From: Gammaproteobacteria bacterium
GTDB taxonomy: Bacteria > Pseudomonadota > Gammaproteobacteria > SZUA-229
Length of the DNA: 5,639 nt
Assembly (NCBI GenBank): GCA_029879605.1
Contig: JAOUQA010000156.1
Location: 1 to 5,639, forward strand
Direction of reading: 5' to 3'
The first letter of the stretch is position 1. Each line of letters begins with the position of its first letter. The translations under genes were made by a program, and so were the position numbers. Of the stretch, positions 1 through 5,639 are shown one piece after another. The notes under the pieces were generated by a model. That model was not told where the DNA came from. It saw nothing but the letters and a program-made list of their open reading frames with translations, and made no database searches.

Positions 1-835
1 CCATATCCACGGTTGTCGTAGGTGCTGCCACCATAAACTTAACACCGTGATGACGCGCATTGACCGCCAGGCTGTAGGTGCCAATTTTATTTGCCACATC
101 ACCATTCGCTGCAATGCGATCAGAACCGACAATCACCCAGCTGATTTTGCCCTGTTTCATTAACGTAGCGGCCGCACCTTCCGATAATAAAGTCACGGGA
201 ATATTATCCTGCACCATTTCCCAGGCAGTCAGGCGTGAGCCCTGCATCCAGGGTCGAGTTTCATCTGCATAAACATGATTAATTTTACCTTCAGCATAGG
301 CACTTCTAATAACACCCAGCGCAGTACCATAACCACCCGTAGCCAGTGCACCCGCATTGCAATGAGTTAATACTGCACCACTGCCCGCAGCAATTAAATT
401 TGCACCCAGCTGGCCCATGGCATAATTTGCTGCAACGTCATCCTGGTGAATTTGATCAGCCGTGTTTTTTAATATATCGAAGGGATCACCTTCAATAGTC
501 TGAATCACCTGCTGCATCTGCTCCAGTGCCCAGAAAAGATTAACCGCGGTCGGCCTTGATTTAGCTAATACATTTATATCGTCACGAATAAGCTGCTTCC
601 AGCTATCTGCATTTTGCTGGTAACGTATACGCGCTGCCAGCACAACACCGTAAGCAGCTGTAATACCAATTGCCGGCGCACCACGAACCACCATATCCCT
701 AATTGCATTAGCCACTTCAACTGGTGTGGTTAATTCAAGCTCGGTATTCTTTTGTGGCAGTATTCGCTGATCTAATAAAAAAAGGCTATCGTCACGCCAG
801 TTGATAGCCCTTATGGAATCGTGTTTTTCGTTCAT
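1..835 (-). CDS. mtnA: S-methyl-5-thioribose-1-phosphate isomerase, C-terminus outside window
   Basis: MtnA converts 5-methylthioribose-1-phosphate to 5-methylthioribulose-1-phosphate in the cytoplasmic methionine-salvage pathway. I translated 278 residues from the ATG at 835. Family landmarks in order are MVVRGAPAIGITAAYG (about 48-63), RPTAVNLFWAL (94-104), the nucleophile region THCNAGALATGGYGTALG (157-174), ADETRPWMQGSRLTAWEM (190-207) and GSDRIAANGDVANKIGTY (237-254). C159 and D239 align with the catalytic Cys and Asp known in Bacillus MtnA. The family is usually about 345-370 residues, so some 70-90 C-terminal residues lie beyond the window edge; there is no sign of a break. The ATG lies 7 bp after the stop of the LPP20-like gene and has no clear Shine-Dalgarno sequence, which suggests translational coupling. 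Identification is firm; the exact start is slightly less so. Confidence 0.95.
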   Translation of the reverse strand, partial: MNEKHDSIRAINWRDDSLFLLDQRILPQKNTELELTTPVEVANAIRDMVVRGAPAIGITAAYGVVLAARIRYQQNADSWKQLIRDDINVLAKSRPTAVNLFWALEQMQQVIQTIEGDPFDILKNTADQIHQDDVAANYAMGQLGANLIAAGSGAVLTHCNAGALATGGYGTALGVIRSAYAEGKINHVYADETRPWMQGSRLTAWEMVQDNIPVTLLSEGAAATLMKQGKISWVIVGSDRIAANGDVANKIGTYSLAVNARHHGVKFMVAAPTTTVDM

Positions 836-842
836 TGTCACA

Positions 843-1865
843 TCAGTTATTTATAGTACCTGTCGCGAACGACAAGATAACAGTCTTTAACTCTTTGTTC
901 AAAGTTTTTGATACTCGCGACATTAAACGATCATCTGTTTCCCGACGCTCTAAAGCCGATGATTTTAATGGCCATTGTTTTTCACCACGGATCTGCCCGC
1001 TAGAGACCTGAACCATTTTTAATGACAACTTACCTCTTAACCAGTACCAGCCTTCACGTTTTCCCAGGTCCTGCACATCAAGGCTCACTACCAGGGTATA
1101 ATCTCCCATGCCTTTCACTGCGGGCATGCCGGCATTACCCATGGCGGCTTTTAATGTTTTCTCCAGGCCACCAATGGGATCTTTGTCAGCAACAGCCCCA
1201 ATCTTTAAATTAAGCAGGGCTTCTTCAAGCTGATTATTTAACTCGGCCTGGCTCCATAATGATGAACGCCCCATCCCTTTGAGATCGATCACTTTCAGCA
1301 TTTTCTGTAATGACAATCGTTGCTGTTGATTAACCAGTGCCCGGTTAAGCCCGGTCATAACCTGCAAAGGATCAGTGAGTTTTTTCACCTGGTCCAGTTC
1401 AGTTTCCGTTTCATCATCCAGGCGTGACATTTCCTGGCGAATATTATTACCAGCCTGGGTACGATCAAGTATCGCCAGGGCATGATAGGTGAACACCTCT
1501 TCATCCTGCCAGGTTTCAACCACGCGTGCACCATCAATCACTTTATCCGTCTGTACTGAAATCTGTCGCTCCAGGCGATCGGCTTTCGAAACAGTTTCCT
1601 CGCCATCTTTAACATTAACCTGGGTATCCGATCGAGCTATGGATTCTTCCTGGATTTTTAATTCAAATACTTTAACCAGGTTTGCCAGTGCACGATCTTT
1701 GGCAAGTTCCAGCTTGGACGCTGAACCGGTAGCGGTTACAAACTGTTGATGAGGATAATTAACCGGCTCTTTATCAATCCAGTCCGGCCGTGCATTTACA
1801 TTTGCCGTAACCAGCAACAAACCGAATACAGTTACTGATTTCAAAAATATTGTTTGCTTCATCAT
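843..1865 (-). CDS. LPP20-domain periplasmic protein (no lipobox)
   Basis: This 340-residue protein is of unknown function. It starts MMKQTIFLKS and has a hydrophobic segment (about 8-22) ending in ANVNA before RPDW, a good signal peptidase I site near residue 26, so it is probably periplasmic. Residues 27-70 (PDWIDKEP, then FVTATGSASKLELAKDRALANL) resemble the LPP20 lipoprotein domain: a Trp-containing start, a G-x-G/S turn and an Ala-rich helix. A charged, helix-prone middle (about 145-220) is followed by a beta-rich C-terminal half (YTLVVSLDVQDL, WYWLRGKLSLKMVQVSSG). Unlike named LPP20 lipoproteins it has no lipobox, and it contains no cysteine at all. It is third in a leftward run after the LpoB-like and COG3014 genes, 45 bp after the latter, and is followed 7 bp later by mtnA. 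The LPP20 assignment is from remembered sequence character; a role with its two lipoprotein neighbours is inferred. Confidence 0.75.
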   Translation of the reverse strand: MMKQTIFLKSVTVFGLLLVTANVNARPDWIDKEPVNYPHQQFVTATGSASKLELAKDRALANLVKVFELKIQEESIARSDTQVNVKDGEETVSKADRLERQISVQTDKVIDGARVVETWQDEEVFTYHALAILDRTQAGNNIRQEMSRLDDETETELDQVKKLTDPLQVMTGLNRALVNQQQRLSLQKMLKVIDLKGMGRSSLWSQAELNNQLEEALLNLKIGAVADKDPIGGLEKTLKAAMGNAGMPAVKGMGDYTLVVSLDVQDLGKREGWYWLRGKLSLKMVQVSSGQIRGEKQWPLKSSALERRETDDRLMSRVSKTLNKELKTVILSFATGTINN

Positions 1866-1870
1866 TAATA

Positions 1871-1874
1871 CCCT
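1871..1874 (-). promoter_or_regulatory. Ribosome binding site of the LPP20-like gene
   Basis: The leftward strand reads AGGG here, followed by TATTA and then two consecutive in-frame ATG codons. Spacing is 5 nt to the first ATG (1865) and 8 nt to the second (1862). The second is the better spaced, so translation may begin one codon later than annotated; the signal peptide is unaffected. Confidence 0.5.
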
Positions 1875-1910
1875 ATCTGTATCATCAGAATGTCACCCTG
1901 CCCGTGTCAA

Positions 1911-3248
1911 TCAGAATTTAACCCTGGTCTCAGCTTCAGTATTAACTGCAACCGTTTTTGCAGCTGTCCTGGGTGCAGTCCAGTGTTCTGATAAAATCGT
2001 TTTACTACCACTTTTAATAGTTGCATTCAGTTCTATCATATCCACTACTGCACCGTTTTTACCTAGCACCTCCAGTTGTACTGTATGTTGTCCTTCCGGT
2101 AAAAAAACCCGAGCCAGCTGTATTTCCTGGGGCAAGGTATTCCAGCAACGTGTATCTGCAATTTCTGTAGCACGATTAACAATAAACATTGCCAGTTGCG
2201 CCAGGCCTCCCTGGCGCTCTTCCATTTTCTTTTCACTTTTTTTCTTAAGCACAGCACGCGCAATAGCACGGGTGGTTATCACCGGCATATCGGACTGTAA
2301 TGCAGCCCGCGCAAGACCATCAACATTCTCAACTGTTTCCAGGTATTTCTGCACACCCAAATAAGACAACCGGGCCTGTGTCACTGACTCTGGTGGCAGT
2401 GCATACACAGGTAAAGCAATTTTAATATTCAGTGACAATTCATTGGACCATGTTTGAATAGAGTGCTCATTACGTTGAGGCGCAAGACCATTATGTAATA
2501 ACACAATTAACTCGCCCATACCTTTTGTCTCAGGCTTTTGCCATGACGATAGGCCAAACTTGTGTTTGTACTGCTTATACTCACTCCAGCGATTTTCCTC
2601 AGCCAGTATTCGTAAAAAATCATCCTGTAAGTGCCGGGGCACTGCCAGTCCATGTTTTTTCTTTGTCGATCGATAAACACCCACGGCTTTTCGATACGCC
2701 ACGATTGCCTGATCTTTTTCACCCAGCGCTTCAAAAATAATACCTGCCAGGTAACGCATAAATGGATCTTCTTCCGGTGCCTCACCCCACTCCATCATTT
2801 TTACATCTGACTGGAGAACTTCAACCCGGGCCGCATCTATATTACCCAGCGCAATATAATTAAGTGCCTTGTATGCATGTACCAGCACCTGCTCATAACG
2901 ATCACCTTCAAAACTGATACTTTCGTCATTAATCATCAGGGCACCAGCCTGCTCTGTTAAGCTGGTCGCATACAGCTCATCAATACGGCGCTTGGCAAGT
3001 TCCAGTGCCTGGTTACTGCCCTGAAAATCACCCACCATGCGACGTACAATGCCACGATTCATATTCACCATGACATCATCTGTTTCACCTTTTTGTTCAA
3101 GCTCTTTTAAAGCCACATCAGGACGCCCCTGGCTCAGAGCTGTACGCATATCTTTAGACTTGAGAGCAGAAGTTGCACAGCCCTCTAACAGCATAATACT
3201 AATTAATACCAGCAACTGAACTACGGGGTAACGACTAAAAAAATCCAT
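1911..3248 (-). CDS. COG3014-type TPR-containing outer-membrane lipoprotein
   Basis: This 445-residue lipoprotein belongs to an uncharacterised family recognised as COG3014. The N-terminus is a lipoprotein signal peptide: hydrophobic stretch at about 9-21, lipobox LEGC with the lipidated Cys at C24. Ala at +2 predicts the outer membrane, and Glu at -2 of the lipobox is a little unusual. Residues about 40-195 are TPR-like helical repeats (DVALKELEQ, AYKALNYIALGNIDAARVEV, YLAGIIFEALGEKDQAIVAYRKAV). Conserved-looking family segments follow: GELIVLLHNGLAPQR (245-259), MPVITTRAIARAVLKKK (321-337) and DTRCWNTLPQEIQLARVFLPEGQHTV (365-390), the last in a beta-rich C-terminal domain. The ATG at 3248 has only a weak upstream GAG as ribosome binding site. 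It lies 100 bp after the LpoB-like gene and 45 bp before the LPP20-like gene. A TPR scaffold for the neighbouring envelope proteins is an inference; no enzyme motif is visible. Confidence 0.85.
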   Translation of the reverse strand: MDFFSRYPVVQLLVLISIMLLEGCATSALKSKDMRTALSQGRPDVALKELEQKGETDDVMVNMNRGIVRRMVGDFQGSNQALELAKRRIDELYATSLTEQAGALMINDESISFEGDRYEQVLVHAYKALNYIALGNIDAARVEVLQSDVKMMEWGEAPEEDPFMRYLAGIIFEALGEKDQAIVAYRKAVGVYRSTKKKHGLAVPRHLQDDFLRILAEENRWSEYKQYKHKFGLSSWQKPETKGMGELIVLLHNGLAPQRNEHSIQTWSNELSLNIKIALPVYALPPESVTQARLSYLGVQKYLETVENVDGLARAALQSDMPVITTRAIARAVLKKKSEKKMEERQGGLAQLAMFIVNRATEIADTRCWNTLPQEIQLARVFLPEGQHTVQLEVLGKNGAVVDMIELNATIKSGSKTILSEHWTAPRTAAKTVAVNTEAETRVKF

Positions 3249-3289
3249 ATTAACTAACTCGCGAGATCGATAAAACAGAATAACAACTG

Positions 3290-3324
3290 AAAGTAAAACT
3301 CAGCCCCATCAACGGGAACTGAGT
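3290..3324 (-). terminator. Terminator-like or attenuator hairpin between LpoB-like and COG3014 genes
   Basis: On the leftward strand ACTCAG (3324-3319) pairs with CTGAGT (3303-3298). The stem continues through a one-base bulge, a T-G wobble and CCC/GGG to a six-base loop, about 10 pairs in all, and is followed at once by TTTACTTTC. This has the form of an intrinsic terminator with an imperfect U-tract. It lies within the 100-bp gap after the LpoB-like stop. Because the downstream genes read the same way and no strong promoter is evident, partial read-through (attenuation) or an mRNA-stabilising 3' end is as likely as full termination. Confidence 0.5.
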
Positions 3325-3348
3325 CAGAGATGAAAACATTCCAATCAA

Positions 3349-3966
3349 TTAAAAACGAATACCGCCTTTTTCGATTTTTTTCTTGATTTTTTTCTGGCCA
3401 ACCCAGACTTTACGATTACTTTCCAGGTCAATCAGTGTTAAATCAATCTGGTAAAATCGAGCCTGCTCACCCTTTACTGCATCAACAATCGTATTGATTG
3501 ATCCCTTTAACATAAAGTCTGCACCAATCTCCTGGCCCATCGCTTTACGAGTATCTTCTCGGGAATGAAGATCCTGTTCTTTTCTTTCCTGTCTCAGCTC
3601 ATCACGCTCACCAGCAGAGGCAACGAATTCTACTTCACCGGAATTAATCAGTTCTTTTTCAAGATCGTTAATAAAAGTACGCGTATTGATATGTTCATGA
3701 CTCAGGTTTTTTACTGTACCCACAATGACTACCGGTGTCTTTCCATGTTTACGATTAAACTGACTCAGCCACTTACGGGATAATACATCCTGAATCATTT
3801 CTTCAGACACCAGTCTTGAATCGGTATCATTCCAGTTACCACTTAAATCAGTTACTTCATCCGCACTGGTGCGAGTCACTTTGGGATTACAACCAGTCAG
3901 GGCAAACGCAAACAGGGCGCTGATTGCGACTACAGGTAAAACTCGAAACTTGGTTAAAACTGGCAT
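3349..3966 (-). CDS. LpoB-like outer-membrane lipoprotein (PBP activator family, COG3417)
   Basis: This 205-residue lipoprotein has a signal peptide with lipobox LTGC; C26 is lipidated and Asn at +2 is compatible with outer-membrane sorting. The mature part resembles COG3417, the family of E. coli LpoB, an outer-membrane activator of peptidoglycan synthase PBP1b. Visible family segments are TDLSGNWNDTDSRLVSEEMI (39-58), KTPVVIVGTVKNLSHEHINT (76-95), a helix with FINDLEKELINSG (98-110), GQEIGADFMLKGSI (144-157) and YQIDLTLIDLESNRKVWVGQ (172-191), the typical alternating beta and alpha strands. Only about 14 residues separate the lipid anchor from the conserved domain, against roughly 50 disordered Pro-rich residues in E. 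coli LpoB. The C-terminus is strongly basic (KKIKKKIEKGGIRF). It is the first gene of the leftward run, is visibly more AT-rich than mtaD, and has a strong ribosome binding site. The family is fairly sure; PBP1b activation is not. Confidence 0.82.
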   Translation of the reverse strand: MPVLTKFRVLPVVAISALFAFALTGCNPKVTRTSADEVTDLSGNWNDTDSRLVSEEMIQDVLSRKWLSQFNRKHGKTPVVIVGTVKNLSHEHINTRTFINDLEKELINSGEVEFVASAGERDELRQERKEQDLHSREDTRKAMGQEIGADFMLKGSINTIVDAVKGEQARFYQIDLTLIDLESNRKVWVGQKKIKKKIEKGGIRF

Positions 3967-3972
3967 TTATTT

Positions 3973-3978
3973 CTCTCC
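3973..3978 (-). promoter_or_regulatory. Strong ribosome binding site of the LpoB-like gene
   Basis: The leftward strand reads GGAGAG, 6 nt before the ATG at 3966 when counted from the end of the motif. It is the strongest Shine-Dalgarno sequence seen in the window and supports the annotated start. The other leftward genes have weak or no such motif. Confidence 0.8.
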
Positions 3979-4009
3979 ATATATTATTAATACTTAATTA
4001 TTAGACGTT

Positions 4010-4029
4010 TATAGTTTTATAACACTATA
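4010..4029. promoter_or_regulatory. 20-bp near-perfect palindrome overlapping both -10-like boxes
   Basis: The sequence TATAGTTTTATAACACTATA is symmetric at 9 of 10 base pairs about its centre between 4019 and 4020; only 4016/4023 is mismatched. It lies in the divergent spacer and covers the -10-like hexamers of both strands. It could be a repressor operator or a symmetric bidirectional -10 element. Its high A+T content makes chance symmetry more likely, so this is tentative. Confidence 0.35.
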
Positions 4030-4113
4030 TATTAGTCCACAACAGCACAATTAGTGGGTTTTTGTAGTGATTGCACTTGCAGCCATCTAATGCTCGGGGT
4101 ATCTTGCTTTGCC

Positions 4114-5430
4114 ATGAAATCCATTGACACTCTTTTACATGCTCGCTGGGTTATTCCTGTCACAGACGGGGACCCGGTGCTGGATCAGCACAGCATTGCA
4201 ATCCATGACGGCCGTATTATCGATATTCTACCGACAGAACAGGCGAAATCCCAATACCAGGCTCATGTAGAAAACGACTATAACAAACACGCCCTGATTC
4301 CGGGCCTGATCAATTCACATACCCATGCAGCCATGAACCTGTTCAGGGGTATGGCCGATGATCTGCCACTTATGGACTGGCTGAATAATCATATCTGGCC
4401 TGCTGAACAACGCTGGGTAACCGAAGAATTTATCCAGGACGGTAGTGAACTGGCCATGGCAGAAATGCTTCGCTCCGGCACGACCTGTTTCAATGATATG
4501 TATTTCTTTCCCGATATCACGGCCCGGGTTGCCACAAGTGTAGGAATGCGTGCCTGTGTTGGCCTGATCGTCATCGACTTCCCGACCATCTGGGCACAGC
4601 AGGCCGATGAATATATTGAAAAAGGCCTGGATCTCAGGGATAAATACCGCAGCAGCTCCCTGATTCACACCCCGTTTGCGCCCCATGCGCCCTTTACCGT
4701 GTCCGATGAACCTTTGCAAAAAATACGCATGCTGGCAGATGAAATGGATTTACCCGTGCATATCCATGTGCACGAAACCGCCCATGAAGTGGAAGAGGCT
4801 GTGAAAAACACCGGTAAACGACCACTGCAAAGACTGCATGAACTGGGACTGGTCTCACCGAACCTGGTTGCTGTCCACATGACCCAGCTGACCGATGATG
4901 AAATTACCCTGCTGGCCAAATCCGGTAGCCACATAGCCCATTGCCCGGAATCCAATTTAAAACTGGCCAGTGGCTTCTGCCCCACCCAGCGATTACTCGA
5001 TGCCGGCATTAACGTGGCACTGGGTACCGACAGTTCAGCCAGTAACAATGACCTGGACATGCTTGGTGAAATGCGAACCGCCGCCTTGCTGGGCAAAGGG
5101 GTTGCCCAGGATGCAACTGCGGTCAGTGCCGAACAGGCGCTGCGCATGGCAACCATTAATGGTGCCCGGGCACTGGGACTAGATCAGTCCATCGGTTCAC
5201 TGGAAACCGGCAAATATGCCGACATCGTCGCCATTGATTTTGAAACACTGGAAAGCGCACCGGTCTACCACCCCGTATCCCACCTGGTCTACAGCTGTAA
5301 CCGTAACCAGGTCACCGATGTCTGGGTCGCCGGTAAACACCTGTTAACAGCCCGTGCGCTCACCACCCTGGATGAACAGAAAATACTGCGCAAAACCCGT
5401 CAATGGAATGATAAAATCTCCAGCCAGTAA
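4114..5430 (+). CDS. mtaD: 5-methylthioadenosine / S-adenosylhomocysteine deaminase
   Basis: This TRZ/ATZ-type amidohydrolase converts methylthioadenosine to methylthioinosine, or S-adenosylhomocysteine to S-inosylhomocysteine. The Pseudomonas equivalent acts in methionine salvage upstream of MtnA. With the start at 4114 it is 438 residues, normal for the family, and begins MKSIDTLLHARWVIPV, a typical start. The metal site is complete: H69 and H71 (NSHTHAAM), H218 followed by the catalytic E221 (HIHVHETAHE), H255 (AVHMTQL) and D306 (ALGTDSSASNN). Residues 62-66 (IPGLI) and the C-terminal GSLETGKYADIVAID (361-375) also fit. Upstream in-frame GTG 4054 and ATG 4090 would add 20 or 8 Cys-rich residues with no family match and no ribosome binding site. 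CGGGG at 4095-4099 is a weak, distant site for 4114. ubiG follows after 53 bp. The preferred substrate cannot be read from sequence. Confidence 0.93.
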   Translation: MKSIDTLLHARWVIPVTDGDPVLDQHSIAIHDGRIIDILPTEQAKSQYQAHVENDYNKHALIPGLINSHTHAAMNLFRGMADDLPLMDWLNNHIWPAEQRWVTEEFIQDGSELAMAEMLRSGTTCFNDMYFFPDITARVATSVGMRACVGLIVIDFPTIWAQQADEYIEKGLDLRDKYRSSSLIHTPFAPHAPFTVSDEPLQKIRMLADEMDLPVHIHVHETAHEVEEAVKNTGKRPLQRLHELGLVSPNLVAVHMTQLTDDEITLLAKSGSHIAHCPESNLKLASGFCPTQRLLDAGINVALGTDSSASNNDLDMLGEMRTAALLGKGVAQDATAVSAEQALRMATINGARALGLDQSIGSLETGKYADIVAIDFETLESAPVYHPVSHLVYSCNRNQVTDVWVAGKHLLTARALTTLDEQKILRKTRQWNDKISSQ

Positions 5431-5483
5431 CACACTATATATATTGATGCTGCCTCTCAGGTAAAAAGCCGGACCAAAAAAAC

Positions 5484-5639
5484 ATGACCACACTGAATGT
5501 TGACCAAAGTGAAATAAGTAAATTCGAAGAACTGGCCAGTCGCTGGTGGGATACCCAGGGTGAATTCAAACCCCTGCATGATATCAATCCCTTGCGCCTG
5601 CACTACATCGACCAGCGCTCACAGTTACAGGGCAAACGG
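5484..5639 (+). CDS. ubiG: Ubiquinone biosynthesis O-methyltransferase, N-terminal 52 codons
   Basis: UbiG performs both O-methylations in ubiquinone synthesis using SAM and releases S-adenosylhomocysteine. The 52 visible residues match the family's N-terminus: EISKFEELASRWWDTQGEFKPLHDINPLRLHYI (10-42) corresponds to the well-known E. coli segment beginning IAKFEAVASRWWD. The window ends at a codon boundary just before the SAM-binding motif I (normally VLDVGCGGG), so the catalytic part is not visible. The family is about 230-245 residues, so about four fifths of the gene lies outside. The start ATG has GGA at 5471-5473 as a weak ribosome binding site, 10 nt away. It is co-directional with mtaD, 53 bp downstream and with no terminator between them, so an mtaD-ubiG operon is likely. 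This order is also known in Pseudomonas. Confidence 0.95.
   Translation, partial: MTTLNVDQSEISKFEELASRWWDTQGEFKPLHDINPLRLHYIDQRSQLQGKR

Larger units (their letters stand above)
3967..4113. promoter_or_regulatory. Divergent promoter region between LpoB-like gene and mtaD
   Basis: This 147-bp spacer between the outward-facing genes is much more AT-rich than the flanking coding sequence, especially at 3979-4035. It must hold the promoters of both transcription units unless they are read from further away. -10-like hexamers are present on both strands: TATAAC at 4018-4023 (+) and TATAAA at 4021-4016 (-). No convincing -35 box is seen on either strand; TTAATT at 3994-3999 is a weak candidate for the rightward unit. 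If mtaD instead starts at GTG 4054 or ATG 4090, the spacer is correspondingly shorter. The promoter role is inferred from gene orientation and base composition. Confidence 0.55.

Noticed and set aside
78..272. Rightward small open frame of 64 codons
   Set aside because: It is antisense to mtnA, whose conserved catalytic segments run through this stretch; there is no separate coding evidence.
1866..1910. Possible promoter or terminator between COG3014 and LPP20-like genes
   Set aside because: No stem-loop with a U-tract and no plausible -35/-10 pair is visible in these 45 bp; they read as an ordinary operon spacer.
3258..3265. CTCGCGAG perfect 8-bp palindrome upstream of the COG3014 gene
   Set aside because: It is short and occurs once in the gap, with no paired site or flanking promoter elements; symmetry at this length is common by chance.
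1022..3783. Several short open frames in other frames of the envelope genes (for example 1022-1213, 1489-1749, 2063-2269, 2507-2785, 2525-2740, 3037-3219, 3565-3783)
   Set aside because: All overlap well-supported genes in other frames, and none shows a recognisable domain, a credible start signal or conserved motifs.
843..3966. Envelope trio as a recently acquired mobile island
   Set aside because: No integrase, transposase, direct repeats or tRNA target flank it. The lower GC of the LpoB-like gene alone is not enough, and the 7-bp fit to mtnA suggests long residence.
4054..4113. Extended mtaD start at GTG 4054 or ATG 4090
   Set aside because: The extra 20 or 8 residues (GFCSDCTCSHL and so on) do not resemble the family N-terminus, and no ribosome binding site precedes either codon. 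MKSIDTLLHARWVIPV at 4114 matches the usual start.
4315..5156. Long leftward open frames opposite mtaD (4315-4719 and 4665-5156)
   Set aside because: They lie antisense to a clear, complete mtaD, have no ribosome binding site seen, and their translations are low-complexity Ser/Ala/Arg-rich shadows without family resemblance.

Overview
The window looks like a chromosomal segment of a ubiquinone-using gammaproteobacterium with moderate GC content. The evidence is a UbiG N-terminus close to the enterobacterial form, the mtnA / mtaD / ubiG neighbourhood also known from Pseudomonas, and LpoB-like and COG3014 lipoproteins. The genus cannot be told from this sequence. No transposase, phage gene, tRNA, rRNA or CRISPR array was seen.

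Layout. Four genes read leftward from a divergent intergenic region at 3967-4113: an LpoB-like outer-membrane lipoprotein (3349-3966), a COG3014-type TPR lipoprotein (1911-3248), an LPP20-domain periplasmic protein (843-1865) and mtnA (1-835, C-terminus cut off by the window edge). Two genes read rightward: mtaD (4114-5430) and ubiG (from 5484, cut off by the window edge after 52 codons). Non-coding gaps are short: 7, 45, 100, 147 and 53 bp. The 100-bp gap carries a terminator-like or attenuator-like hairpin. The 147-bp divergent gap carries a near-perfect 20-bp palindrome that contains -10-like hexamers on both strands.

How the genes fit together. MtaD deaminates 5'-methylthioadenosine (and/or S-adenosylhomocysteine), and MtnA isomerises 5-methylthioribose-1-phosphate further down the methionine-salvage route. 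UbiG is a SAM-dependent methyltransferase that produces S-adenosylhomocysteine, a possible MtaD-family substrate. These three genes form a methyl-cycle and quinone neighbourhood.

Between mtnA and mtaD sits a three-gene cell-envelope module (LpoB-like, COG3014, LPP20-like) of largely unknown function. All three proteins carry export signals. The LPP20-like gene is almost fused to mtnA, with a 7-bp gap and no clear separate ribosome binding site. This module is the most interesting content of the window. Its LpoB-like member lacks the long linker of E. coli LpoB, and its LPP20-like member has no lipobox, so the module may do something other than classical PBP1b activation.
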